Positions 21,620 through 31,772 of a stretch of DNA of 64,000 nucleotides are shown here, piece by piece (position 1 is the stretch's first letter; each line of letters begins with the position of its first letter). The notes under the pieces are model-generated. The model did no database searches. It was not told the DNA's origin and saw only the letters and a list, made by a program, of their open reading frames with translations. Made by a program: the position numbers and the translations under genes. This stretch comes from Gracilaria domingensis (taxonomy: Eukaryota; Rhodophyta; Florideophyceae; Gracilariales; Gracilariaceae): contig VCMS01000047.1 in NCBI GenBank assembly GCA_022539475.1, positions 124,001 through 188,000 of the forward strand. The letters are read 5' to 3'.

Positions 21620-21869
21620 TTGCAACAAGATAGCCTTGTGTACGAAGCGCAGGCGGGAACAAGGGTTACATCGCGTGTGAATAGGATGGTCTTTTGAAGT
21701 TTGCTAATGAAGGAGGTTTGTATCTATGCGATATTACCCCATAAACTGACAATACTTCAGTTCTTCACTGAAGAACCTCAAATAAGCAGCATGTAACACG
21801 TAAAGTAGTCTGCTTTACTAAACACGTAACAAGCCTTTGAACAGTTCCATACGCTCCTCTAAAGTGTGA
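21620..21869. terminator. Hairpin region between convergent UBA1 and phycobilisome linker genes
   Basis: The 250-bp gap between two stops holds two overlapping perfect 7-bp hairpins near 21760-21780 (CTTCAGT-TCTTC-ACTGAAG and GTTCTTC-ACT-GAAGAAC), which exclude each other. A second stem, GTAAAG/CTTTAC, lies near 21800-21818 and is flanked by two direct copies of AACACGTAA. Use in 3' end formation is inferred from position only. Confidence 0.35.
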
Positions 21870-23306
21870 TCATACTGGCTGCTGCAAGTCTGACGGGATG
21901 GGGAACGTTATCTTTTCCATGGCCAAAGTGAGAAGACCATTTTGGGCAACGTCTGAAGTTGGAGCTCGCAACTTGATGACTGGGGCCATGTCGAATACCT
22001 TTCGAGCTCCAACGTAGTTCTTTGCGACAGTGGATCCATACTTGAGAATTGCTGCCGCTTCTTCGATTTCTGCATCAGAATGAGTGAGCTTGGGCTGCAT
22101 GACTTCCTTGTATATCACAGAGTCCTTGTAATAGAATTTATTCCAAGACCCATAGCGAGATTTCCACTCAATTTCCGCGTCTCGCAACTCCACTGATTGT
22201 TCGTTCCAAAACACGTCTGAGCTGAACGAGCGGATCGGTCCAGCAAGCGCGCGAGCGTCATTTTCACCCCGCCACGCTTCTGGCAAGCCTTTTCGGATAG
22301 AGAATGGATTAAAGCCAGTAGCATCTCCGGTGATGAGATAAGCCTTACTCGACGCACGATCAGTTGTCGCAAAGCCTCCGTTGAGGACTGCAATCTTGTT
22401 CATATCGTTATTATATGGATGGCCACCTCGGAAGTTCACAGCTGGTATACGGCTCTCTCCCCAAAGAGTGTCATACTCGTCAGAATCCACGTAAGAGTTG
22501 ATCTCTGCATTGTATCCTTGTTCGTTAATGATCTGAATATGCTTGCTCACCTCGGCCTGGTTGTGTGGAGCGCGACCAAGGAAGTGCATGAAGTTCAACT
22601 CCACAAAGCGAGTGTTACTGGTTCCCTCGAAAAAGCGCTTGCGGTAGCCGTCCGAAAGACCAAGGGCCCTGACGAACTCCTTTATGTCAGCGGTTTGCGT
22701 GACGCAACTGATAGGGAACGCCAGCTCGGCCATTTCGCTTTCGAAGAGGTTAGCGTTACCGAACACTTGTTTGATAGCTAGACGTACGCCCACTCGAGCT
22801 TCATCGGAGGACCAACCAGGTTTAGCCCAGAAGAGGTCATCGGTGTACGGATCCATGTTTCTAAACCCACCCTGTTCATTGATACGCCGATTGGTGGTAT
22901 TTGTTTCACAACCTACGCGAACATCGAACGCTGTGGCGTTCTGGCCCTTAGCATCGGCAGAAAACTCATAACGCGCTGTAGTGGGATTGTAGAACTTTGG
23001 AACCTCGCGAGGTCCATCGGCCTTTGGCACGTCCCTCTTTGTGATCGTGGGCGCCTGCTTCGGCGAGACTGTCGTATCGCGACTGACAGATGTTTCTCCG
23101 ACCTTTATGGTCTTCACGGGTTCGGGAGCTTTTGGTTCGGTTTTCTTCTTGCCGAAACTTGGCAACGAAGGAAGCTTAATGGCTGATATTTGCGGGCATG
23201 GCAAGCTTTCAGTCGGACGAGGTGAACGACGATCAAGTTGAGCGTTCGAGCCAGTGAAGAATACGCGATTAGACGACAACGACAGGCCTGGGACGAAGGC
23301 GCTCAT
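21870..23306 (-). CDS. Nuclear-encoded phycobilisome linker polypeptide
   Basis: A 478-residue protein from the ATG at 23306 (MSAFVPGLSLSSNRVFFTG), a typical red algal plastid transit peptide with an early Phe. The frame upstream of this ATG is Arg/Pro-rich and unlikely to be translated. After a Lys/Pro-rich linker (about 50-110) comes one phycobilisome linker domain (about 145-270), with VRLAIKQVFGNANLFESE, ALGLSDGYRKRFFEG, RFVELNFMHFLGRAP and the following EINSYVDSDEYDTLWGE, the hallmark of rod and core linkers. A C-terminal part of about 200 residues, which I do not recognise, ends LQQPV. It would join phycobiliprotein hexamers in the antenna on the stromal face of thylakoids. Which linker class it is (rod, rod-core or specialised) cannot be decided by eye. 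Confidence 0.9.
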   Translation of the reverse strand: MSAFVPGLSLSSNRVFFTGSNAQLDRRSPRPTESLPCPQISAIKLPSLPSFGKKKTEPKAPEPVKTIKVGETSVSRDTTVSPKQAPTITKRDVPKADGPREVPKFYNPTTARYEFSADAKGQNATAFDVRVGCETNTTNRRINEQGGFRNMDPYTDDLFWAKPGWSSDEARVGVRLAIKQVFGNANLFESEMAELAFPISCVTQTADIKEFVRALGLSDGYRKRFFEGTSNTRFVELNFMHFLGRAPHNQAEVSKHIQIINEQGYNAEINSYVDSDEYDTLWGESRIPAVNFRGGHPYNNDMNKIAVLNGGFATTDRASSKAYLITGDATGFNPFSIRKGLPEAWRGENDARALAGPIRSFSSDVFWNEQSVELRDAEIEWKSRYGSWNKFYYKDSVIYKEVMQPKLTHSDAEIEEAAAILKYGSTVAKNYVGARKVFDMAPVIKLRAPTSDVAQNGLLTLAMEKITFPIPSDLQQPV

Positions 23307-23647
23307 GGTTGCAGACTGGATGGCGCGCGAATTTGAAACGGGACGATTGAAGGCGCGAAAGGTGCTCGCAGCTGGTGGCGTGGAAGACGGACGATGGTCA
23401 CGGGGGTCGCGGGTCTTCGAACGAGGAGCACGAACCGCTTCGACGGGCCTGCGGCACACATTGCAGCGCTCGATGCATGCACCGTAGTACTAAAATATCT
23501 CGGAGAGCAGCGCGACGGTTGCAGATGTGGGAGGTCTACGGAGCTCATGATTGCCTGGTACCTTTCAGCCAATCATGGCGCACCGTTGTCGATCCACTTT
23601 TCCTCAAGACTCTTTCTTTCCCACTCGTTTCATCACTGCTCCTTGTC
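23307..23647. promoter_or_regulatory. Upstream region of the phycobilisome linker gene
   Basis: This stretch lies between the linker start and the hairpin run. It contains the 5' untranslated region and probably the core promoter, but no TATA box or other box is clear. The open frames on both strands lack conserved content. Confidence 0.3.
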
Positions 23648-24034
23648 GGTTCACCATGTCAAGTTGACATTGTCAACTGAACCATTATTACTTCAAAATT
23701 TGAAGTAATAAATGTTGAAGTTCAAATGCATTATTAATTCCGCACGTTGTGTGTCACTTTACCTTGAAGGGTTAGCGTTCGCTAACCTTCTACCCCTGGT
23801 AGGCCGCAGGCTGCGGTATCTACCTTTCACGGTAACTGTTATCCTTACCTTTGGTACCGTGCAAGGTAGATGCAAGGTGCCAAAGGTACCAATCTTTGTT
23901 CAGCAGTTGTCTTCTCCGACCATCGCAGGCGGTCGCAGTATGTGAATTTCACATCACATTGTGAAAAGTCCTCAGCTACTCGCGTACCAAGGCGAACCTT
24001 CGTACGTTCAGCCCATGCTTCCCTACAAAGCATG
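23648..24034. repeat. Dense run of distinct short inverted repeats (hairpin array)
   Basis: At least seven separate stems lie side by side: 23662-23678 (8-bp arms, 1-base loop); 23685-23711 (13-bp arms TTATTACTTCAAA, 1-base loop); 23766-23790 (11 bp, one bulge, 2-base loop); 23798-23824 (GGTAG/CTACC enclosing CCGCA/TGCGG); 23846-23888 (12-bp arms, one mismatch that is a G-U wobble); 23942-23966 (GTGAA/TTCAC and TTTCACA/TGTGAAA); 23983-24006 (9 of 10 bp, CGAA loop); 24014-24034 (CATGCTT/AAGCATG). The stems differ in sequence. No protein frame fits. It may be a structured RNA or a regulatory block. Confidence 0.6.
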
Positions 24035-24166
24035 ACATTTGATCGAATATTGTTAATACAGGCTTGTAAGATTGCCACCATTCTAGTTTTACATGAATTC
24101 AGGATTGCAAAGATCCTTTAGTCAAGATTGGAAAACACAAGACCATTTCGGGACAAACAATTTGAA

Positions 24167-25294
24167 TCATTTGCAACCTCTTGCAACCACCGTGCTCTCC
24201 GCAGAAGGCAAAAGCCGGCTTGCTCTTCTGAGCACCACAACTTCCTCGTCCCATTCTTCGTCCGCAGAAGAACTACCGGCCAATGATGAATGATCTGAGT
24301 CCCAAAACGACTCTTCATCCGACGAGTGCACTGCCGTCAGCGAATCTTCACGTTCCCTCAACTCCGAACTCGTTTCATCGTCTAAAAACGGTAATTGAGA
24401 ACAGATCATTTCCATGAATTCCGTTTCAGTCTGCCCCAGCAATGTTAAATCTGTGTCGTTCCTGTCCTCGTCGGCTGCGATAATGGGCCGCGCAGCTTCG
24501 GCTACACAAACCGCGCAACTGTTGCCGTTCTGCTCCAGTTGGTTGTCGGCGGATGAGCTTTCCGAGCCAGCTTCTTGTTCTTCTTCGTCTGTGCCACATT
24601 TCAGTATGGGCGGTGATGACACGGAGGATGAATCATCCTTTCCCTCCGGCAGTTTGGGAAAAGATTCGGCGCCGTCTGTTCTGAACTCTTCAAGACCTTC
24701 ACTTGATGCTGGACCCTCAAACACAATCTGCTCACGGCAATATCCTGCAGAGCTTGTTTCATCCATTGCTTCTGAAGAACAGGACGATGCGCGCTCATCA
24801 CTGGTACTCTCAATCGATTGTGCTCCTACTTCACACGCTGTTGAACTTTCAATTTCGTGCCGGCGCACGTCCTGCTCTTCTTCCTTTTTCACCCTGGCTC
24901 CGTCCGCACGATCCTCATGAGCGCCATGTTCATTTCGGGTCTGAAATATCCTCCCATCTACAATATGTTCTCTGATGAAGACCTCGGCACCCATCTCTTG
25001 CGATTCGCCTCGGAAGCAGAATCGCACAGCGTGTTTGACAGCGGAGCTGATCAGTTTAAACGGCTTGAGGATAATTCGGCGCACACGTTTGTGAGATCCA
25101 GTGACCAGCTCTTGATGGCAAAGCCCCAGTTCTCTGCGCTGCTGAGCAGAAGCAAGTGCTGGATTTCTAATCTGCTGAGAACTGAGTCCTGCGTCACACA
25201 TTGCTGGATATTGAAATAAAACGCGGGCGGTGGACTCTTTTCGCGGGGTAGAGTCATTCACAGCGGCTTGCTGACTCGAATTAAGACTCGACAT
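24167..25294 (-). CDS. Acidic Ser/Glu-rich protein of unknown function
   Basis: A 375-residue protein from the ATG at 25294 (MSSLNSSQQAAVNDSTPRKE); the frame extends upstream by 52 codons without a better start. Residues 1-110 carry basic clusters (HKRVRRIILKPFKL) and a possible short helix; residues about 140-360 are strongly acidic and Ser-rich (DDSSSVSSP, DEEEQEAGSESSS, ADEEWDEEVV), so most of the chain is probably disordered. No domain is recognised. The acidic composition and length of the frame suggest a real gene, but without homologues this is not certain. Confidence 0.5.
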   Translation of the reverse strand: MSSLNSSQQAAVNDSTPRKESTARVLFQYPAMCDAGLSSQQIRNPALASAQQRRELGLCHQELVTGSHKRVRRIILKPFKLISSAVKHAVRFCFRGESQEMGAEVFIREHIVDGRIFQTRNEHGAHEDRADGARVKKEEEQDVRRHEIESSTACEVGAQSIESTSDERASSCSSEAMDETSSAGYCREQIVFEGPASSEGLEEFRTDGAESFPKLPEGKDDSSSVSSPPILKCGTDEEEQEAGSESSSADNQLEQNGNSCAVCVAEAARPIIAADEDRNDTDLTLLGQTETEFMEMICSQLPFLDDETSSELREREDSLTAVHSSDEESFWDSDHSSLAGSSSADEEWDEEVVVLRRASRLLPSAESTVVARGCK

Positions 25295-26689
25295 GAAGAG
25301 AAACGACGACGCTTGTGTCTGGCTTTGGACTTTTCTTTCCAAATGATTCTGAAAGTGCCTGAAACGAAAGAGAATTGCGTAACCGCTATGTGTAGATGCG
25401 AGTGACGGGTTGGTAAGATGGAGAACGAAGTAGTCTAATGGATAAAGCAAAGGGGAATATGGTGAGCTTGATGAAGCGGGGATGGTTATTGTAGACGAGC
25501 AGGTACGTGTGGAAGTTATGGAGGACTGCTGTTCATTTCAAACCCTTTTCACGTCTCCATTGGGTCCTTCTTCGTTGCTGACATCCAATCAAGTCATTTA
25601 GACTGTGGAAATGTTTCCGTAATGGGCAGCTTCCTTTCTGAGACATCTCCAGCATTAGAGTGAAATCGAAGTGCAAACTTTGTCATAAGCGTTATGACCG
25701 AAAGGAGCATAATTTGTTTGCGGCTTCCACTACATTTTCTCCCTCCTTGTCGACTACAATTCGTTGTTGCATCACGTTGAAAAATGGGTTATGTTGTTCT
25801 GCCCCTAGAAGAATAAAGTCGCCAAACTACAGCTCAACCTGTGGTAAGAGGTGTGCAGCTGAATGTCATCAATTTTGCGTTTGTCTCTCTACCATATGAA
25901 TTGAATCTTTGCTCATTTGCAACTTCATTTAGCAAGAAGGGCAATCATGGCTGTTTGTATGCGGCAAGACAACAGACGGAGAAAGTGATATACCTTAACA
26001 CGCAATGAATATCTTAGTGTCACATGAGGAACGAAGTATGGTCTAATTGGTCTGTCAAGCTGGATTTATATATCTCCATCTCGTTTAGAACCCACGAAAC
26101 CATAGAACAAATATAACCTGCGCGTCATTTTGAGAGACAAGGTCATCCAGTTGAGTGCTTCTGAACATGGATTCGGGTACTGGGTAACAATGAGAAATCG
26201 CACAGCATGGGTCAGTTGCTGATACAAAGAGCCGCCCTTATCCATACGTGGCACCCAACATGATTTGAATTCTTTCGTTCGTTACCCTCTACTGAGCCTG
26301 CTGGATGATAATGGAGAGGGGCCTGAAAATGCAAACATATTCTCACGCAAAACTGCCTCCCTTTACTTGCTCGACTTCTCCCCCGAAGTGTTGGCTGGTG
26401 AAACATGACCGTCCAAAGTTTTCCATTCTTCTAAGATATCAAGAAATACGAAAGCCAAAATTACCTGTTCTATTCTTAACAATATAGGAAATGATCAGTG
26501 TCAACGAGCTAAAGAATACTTCTCTCCTTTCTTCTTTCTTTGTTTCATGTTCTCTTTCACTCGTATTCCAAAGAAACTGAAGAACAGAGCTATGTACAGA
26601 TAGCCAATCACTGGCCTAAGGTCATTATGTTCTTCTTCGACAGCTCCTGCTCGATTATCTCTCTCTCTCTTTATGGGTATTCTAGCCTA

Positions 26690-26935
26690 AATCCGACGTA
26701 GAATATAGCGCTTCCCGTCGAAGAAGCGCTCTCTCGCAAGGAAGGCCAGCACCCTCGCGGGCCACTTTCGAATAATCGCACCAACAGCTAGACCCTGCCG
26801 TTCGCGTAGCGCTGGCAAACATAAGCGTCGCGACATATTCCGCCTCGGGCACCTCAGAATATAGTGTTCCACAGTATTCGGAACTCCTGGACGGCAAGTG
26901 CACTTAAGTCGTTTTCCTTGAAGATGCGTGCCCAA
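26690..26935 (-). mobile_element. LINE-like C-terminal fragment, copy 1
   Basis: The minus frame encodes CTCRPGVPNTVEHYILRCP followed by RRNMSRRLCLPALRERQ. A C-x-C...EH...C pattern of this kind is found at the C-terminal end of many non-LTR retrotransposon polyproteins. No reverse transcriptase domain is attached on either side, and the frame has no ATG, so this is a short relic. It is related to the copy at 28230-28380. Confidence 0.45.
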
Positions 26936-28229
26936 AGGATGTAATATCGATTTTCTCTATCATTGATATCCGATAAGTTTGAAAAACAAGGAGGAATGTT
27001 CTTCAGATATTTCTAAGGGTAGCTTATCTTGTATGATGCAACACAACATCATAATGATTATGTACATGAGCTGACATTAAGAGCACATCATTGTATCACG
27101 TCTATCCATTTAGTCACATGTTAAACAATCTGACATTCTTTTGTTGATCTGAACCATTCGAAACGAAGCAAGATTCTTGGCCTTTCTGCAGAGAGAAACC
27201 TTTTTTCTCGGAAACCTAGCTTTAACTTCGTAATCAGAAGTTGCTGTCCAAGTAAAGAAGAAGAAGCAGTCATGGCTGGGATGTGAACTCGAATTGTTAG
27301 CAGTGGGACACATGAAGACGCGATGCAAGTATCGTCATGCGTTCTTTGCAGTTGTTGTCACTCATTCTTTTAATTGCAGTCACAGGTCCAGATTTTCAGC
27401 AAGCGCTGTGACCTTAGCTGGCGCCGGAGCAGTATAAAAGCCGCCGGCAATCAGCTCCTCGCACATCCCTGAAGTACTTGCATCGACATGGTTAATCGAA
27501 GCTGAACTTTCTTCATCCTGCTCATCTCCTCACTATCATTTTTGCTTTTCACACGCTCTCATACTGTCATTCATCTTATTCTTTCTCTCTCTTACCGGTA
27601 TGTTTATCACTTCTATCTTCTCTTCATCAGGTGCAGCGTCGTCTCAACCGCTACTGACACCTCACTCTCTCATTTTACCTCCTTGTTTTTGCTCACAGGG
27701 GCTTCGTTCGTTTTCCCAGTTATCATCGTTCAACACCACAACCTCGTGCACCACCCCTCAAGGCCAGAAAGGCAGCCGATAACCATTTAAGGGAGGGATG
27801 GCTGTTCTCACTGTGGTACTGCACTCGGTACTCGCGATCGTCCAAGCTACAAAGCCGAACCATCCTCTGGTGAAGCATCGACTATGATGGGCTCGTCTCC
27901 CTGTGGTAGACCCGGTCGAAGGCCGAAAGGCTTCGTCCGAGATGCGTGAGATGTGCCGAGTGTACTTGTTCGGTGTGCACGAGAGTTGATGGTGTTGACG
28001 ATATAACTTTCCCTTTTTCAGAAGATCCACATACTGTTATATAAAATTCTTTCTTTCATAATCTTCTTGTGTTTCCCGTTGTCTCTTCAGAACTGCTACG
28101 AAAGAAAAACGCGGCTTGCTTTAGTGACTTTGTGGATGATTTCTGGGTAGTAGCATGCGATATGCTCCACCTTCGTCTTCAACACCTTCTTCTTCGTTAA
28201 TTCGGATAACAACCTCTACATCTGGTTGG

Positions 28230-28380
28230 GTCTCCTGTGCTGGGAAATTCGTGTGCGACAGCAGACCGGAACTCTGTGGAACACTTTGTGTTAAGATGCC
28301 CGCAGCGAAGTATGTCGAGGAGACTATGCTTACCTCCCATACGCGAGAGAATAGGTTCAGATGATGCTCAGATTATTCAT
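28230..28380 (+). mobile_element. LINE-like C-terminal fragment, copy 2 (inverted)
   Basis: The plus frame reads NSVEHFVLRCPQRSMSRRLC and LPPIRER, clearly related to copy 1 at 26690-26935 over about 50 residues. At the DNA level the two copies share most positions in this block. The first Cys pair is degraded here. The two copies face each other about 1.3 kb apart. Confidence 0.45.
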
Positions 28381-29115
28381 TATGAAAGCCATCCCGACCA
28401 TGAGCATTGCATGTATCACAAATGTCGCCGAAAACTCGAAACTTGCTTCTTTACCCATTTGCTCATATCATCGGCGAGATAAGGCGAAGCAGTTCGTAGC
28501 CTGTACCTTTTTCTGATGTACCCAGCGAGTTTATACAAAAGAAACCTGCAAACAATCCTGTCCAGTTGCTCCTGTGGAGCTCTCCCTTGTAAGAAGAAAC
28601 TCAAGAGAGAAGTGATGGTATTTTCTTCCCATGATCAGCTCGTGACGTAATGTGTACTTGCAGATAGAGGAGCCTTTCGAAACGTACTGCCCAAGTTTGC
28701 AAGCGCAACTGCTTGCTGATCGAGGCCGAAAGAGTTTAATCATAGTGGTTAAACTTGCTCGTCTTCATTATGATGCATTCTACATAGACACACGGAAGCT
28801 CACGCTCACGTTCTGTGCAATAACCTTGTACGGGAGCCCAATGGGAAGGGGTCGTAGGTAGAACTATGCATCTAAAGTCCGTTGCAGTGTTCCCCATAAT
28901 ACTCTTCAAATTCTCCTCGCTGTAGATAGTGTCAAGCAGATTCCAGAAAGCATGGTACGTGAGCCGTCTGAATCGCAATACTTCGGTTCCATATACAAGA
29001 AGTTTCATGCGTAATTACACAAAGACCTACCAATTCAAGTGTTCTTGGTCGTATTACGTGAACTACGAAAGCATCATTAAAAGAAAAAGAAACGCAGATT
29101 CTTCGCGACGATGAA

Positions 29116-31437
29116 CTACGACGGGGCTTCACTGATCTCCAATGCTTCTGTGTGGCTTTCTTGAGGCGTAACCTCAGGATGGCTAAATTCCATCTGGCTT
29201 CCATCCACTTCTGGTTCTCCATGGGTGGTATGATCTTGAGCTACCGGTTGTTCGATATCAACGTGTGACGAAGTTTCAGAAATATGCGCCTTTGTCTCCG
29301 CATCCAACTCATTTGAATGCTGCTCGCTGGGATGAGCATCGCTGTTATGCAAAGGCTCCTCCATCTGATCCGCCACTCCAGAGGATTCTTCGCCTCTGAT
29401 GGCACTGTCGTCGTCGGCAATAGTGAGGATCGGTACATCCTCCGGCTGACCATCATTGAGTCGATTCCCATCTGGCTCTGGGGCATCGACTTGCGTCGCA
29501 CTCCTGCCATTCAAATCTGCAGCTGCTCTGTTTTGGTCGCGAGATGGCTCTTCAGAGCTCTTTTCGCCTATGTTAGCTTTCGAGAACCTCGCCCAGGGCG
29601 CTCCTCCTGCAGCTGTGGCTTGACCCAGCACTGGTGAACTGGCACTCTCACCGTCATTTTTATAAGACTGCTGAGTTTGCTGAGCTTGCTGAAATGATTG
29701 GGAAAGATGGGACTGTTGAGGCGGTTGCAATCCCTGGGAAGGTTGAGAAGACTGGGAGGGCTGGACCGGTTGAGTCTGCGGGGACAGTTGTGCATGTTGG
29801 GTTTGTTGAGTTGGTTGAGCAGTGTGAGTATGCGTAGCTTGCTGAACTGGATCAGCTTGAGGTGTCTGCCGAGCAGGGGGACACCCACCGAAACCAAATA
29901 GCAGTGTTCGGCCCGTCTTGGCAGCCTGTTCTGCACGAATCGCACGCTGAACATCACGTACAACTGTGCGAAGATGATTATCAATCATGCCACGTTCATC
30001 CAAAACCTGTCTCACTATGGCAAAAGCCTTCAGTTGCGCATGAACGGGAGGCAACACAGGAACTTCCGGTAATGAAAAGGCTTGTGAATCAATCTTTTCA
30101 GAGACCAGTCTATCCACAACTGAATCACGAAGAGTTTCTAAATCGACTGTTTCGACACAATCACGTTCATCTGGCGAGTACAGCAAACTCCTAATATTGA
30201 TCCGACCACACACTCTAGCCACTTCGTTCAAGAGCTCATTGATCTCATAAGCTTCCTCACGACTGCTTTCAACGAGAAATTGATGTTTGTCAGCATCAAT
30301 ATTCCCAAGACTCTGTTGCCAACAGCTTTGAATGATTGTAGAGGACAAAGTTTTCCACTCATGACTCAACCACCTCATCGCTACAAGCGGATTAACGTAG
30401 AAAGGATGCTTATCACCTTGATCCACCCGATCAAGCACACTTAATAACTGGTGTCTCTTAAACCTCAATTTGATAGTAGATACAATTCCACATTCCATGG
30501 GAAGCGTTTTCGCGATAGATGATGTAGGCAAAAAGAGTATTTCAACATTCTTCAAGGCAGGTACAGTTTCATGATTCCCGTGAGCAGTACATGAGTCTAA
30601 AACCAAAAGAACTTTTCTTTCGCGATTTCTGCCAATGTATGCGTCGAAGGCATGCAGCCATGAAAAGAAAAGCTTGGCGGTCACCCATGCGCTAATGTTG
30701 GATACGTATTCGAAATCTATGTCCTTCGTGGTTTGCTCGTCAATGAGAAGTCTGGCAGAACTCTTGCCTATCATCGTGAGGGGGTATCTCTCCGAGCCAG
30801 TCCTGTTACAGCAAGCCAGTACAGTGAGCTTACTTTCATCATGAGCAGATGCGTCCGAATTCATACGATACTGAACACCAAATTCAGCTGCTGTCCAGAT
30901 ATCCTCATCTTTGAAGGTGGAGAGCTTTCGAACAAACGCTGGATAGCCCTCGTCGAACACGTTTCCGTCGTTCTCATCTTCTAAGCTTTCGTTCACTCTC
31001 CAGAACTTGAGCCCGTATCTCTTCTTGTACTTCTCCATCCAACCATTAGAAAAGCGGAACTCTAAGTGTCTACCGCCCGGAAGTCGTTCGTTGACATGTC
31101 TCAACAGGAGTCTTCCAAATTCTCTGACTGTGCCACTTGTGACACGACCCCGCCGAACCTTCTGAGCCACGACCCAAGAGAAAAGTGCATCCTCTAACGC
31201 TGGTTGTCTGGGAACCGTGGCTCTCTTTGCAGTATCTGGCGTCCTGGACTTGGAGATGGTAATTCGGTTCTTCAACAGTCTCGAAATGGTAGCCTGACTG
31301 GGTTTCTGCGCGAAGTTGAAGGTCTGGGCGGCCCATTCTGCGAGCGCATTTTGCGAAGATGGTTCGCCAGCATTTGAGCGACGAAGATATTCTTCAATGA
31401 GTTGTTTCCGCTGTCCTTGATTCAAGGTGTTCCTCAT
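29116..31437 (-). CDS. Transposase-derived CENP-B/pogo-like protein, probably domesticated
   Basis: An intact 773-residue frame from the ATG at 31437. Residues about 1-60 form a helix-turn-helix and 78-150 a second CENP-B-type DNA-binding domain (LFSWVVAQKVRRGRVTSGTV ... FSNGWMEKYKKRYGL). Residues about 170-345 align with the DDE_1 core of pogo/Tigger transposases: TVLACCNRTGSERYPLTMIG, VLLVLDSCTAHGN and LPTSSIAKTLPMECGIV. The catalytic positions read Ala184 (usual Asp), Asp281 and Glu315 (usual Asp), so DNA cleavage is unlikely. The C-terminal 260 residues are Gln-rich (about 530-610), then acidic, as in regulatory proteins. No terminal inverted repeats are evident nearby. A host DNA-binding protein derived from a transposon is the best reading. 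Confidence 0.82.
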   Translation of the reverse strand: MRNTLNQGQRKQLIEEYLRRSNAGEPSSQNALAEWAAQTFNFAQKPSQATISRLLKNRITISKSRTPDTAKRATVPRQPALEDALFSWVVAQKVRRGRVTSGTVREFGRLLLRHVNERLPGGRHLEFRFSNGWMEKYKKRYGLKFWRVNESLEDENDGNVFDEGYPAFVRKLSTFKDEDIWTAAEFGVQYRMNSDASAHDESKLTVLACCNRTGSERYPLTMIGKSSARLLIDEQTTKDIDFEYVSNISAWVTAKLFFSWLHAFDAYIGRNRERKVLLVLDSCTAHGNHETVPALKNVEILFLPTSSIAKTLPMECGIVSTIKLRFKRHQLLSVLDRVDQGDKHPFYVNPLVAMRWLSHEWKTLSSTIIQSCWQQSLGNIDADKHQFLVESSREEAYEINELLNEVARVCGRINIRSLLYSPDERDCVETVDLETLRDSVVDRLVSEKIDSQAFSLPEVPVLPPVHAQLKAFAIVRQVLDERGMIDNHLRTVVRDVQRAIRAEQAAKTGRTLLFGFGGCPPARQTPQADPVQQATHTHTAQPTQQTQHAQLSPQTQPVQPSQSSQPSQGLQPPQQSHLSQSFQQAQQTQQSYKNDGESASSPVLGQATAAGGAPWARFSKANIGEKSSEEPSRDQNRAAADLNGRSATQVDAPEPDGNRLNDGQPEDVPILTIADDDSAIRGEESSGVADQMEEPLHNSDAHPSEQHSNELDAETKAHISETSSHVDIEQPVAQDHTTHGEPEVDGSQMEFSHPEVTPQESHTEALEISEAPS

Positions 31438-31772
31438 TTTGATGCATTGGGGCGGTTACGAACAGAGAGCAGACACCGACAAGCTAATAATTGACAACGA
31501 ATGCATAAGATGATGGCACGCTTGTGGTGCGCTGTGTTTTACGTTGCCGCGTTTCGTTCGACGATTTTTTTTTTTGATCGCATGTGTGCAACGCTTTCAT
31601 TCATTTCCAAGGGCTGCGTGTGTACACGACGTGGGCTTCAATTCATCTACAGAGAGCGTCCGCTTTATGCACCTCGCTGGTTTGCAGGCCCCAACAATCT
31701 CCGCGTAGCTCCGAGGCTATCCCCGGCTCAAGCGAGAATCGGCCATCCCGGCATACCACCAATTCGCGCACA
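31438..31772. promoter_or_regulatory. Divergent promoter, transposase-derived gene / PsbP-like gene
   Basis: This 335-bp gap lies between outward-facing starts. A run of ten T lies near 31567-31576. The frame of the PsbP-like gene is open back to about 31584 with an ATG there, but the transit-peptide start at 31773 is preferred. No other element is recognised. Confidence 0.3.

Larger units (their letters stand above)
25295..29115. other. Gene-poor, AT-richer region with mobile-element debris
   Basis: I find no intact gene in 3.8 kb. Two small related fragments of a LINE-type coding sequence lie in opposite orientation (26690-26935 minus and 28230-28380 plus). A TATA-like box lies at 27433-27439 (TATAAAA), followed by about 150 bases rich in T and C, but no gene follows it. 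Base composition is lower in GC than the genes on either side. The region looks like an old insertion zone. Confidence 0.5.

Noticed and set aside
27420-27800. Promoter or end repeat of a mobile element (TATAAAA, then T/C-rich DNA)
   Set aside because: No matching second copy, no primer site and no coding part could be found next to it.
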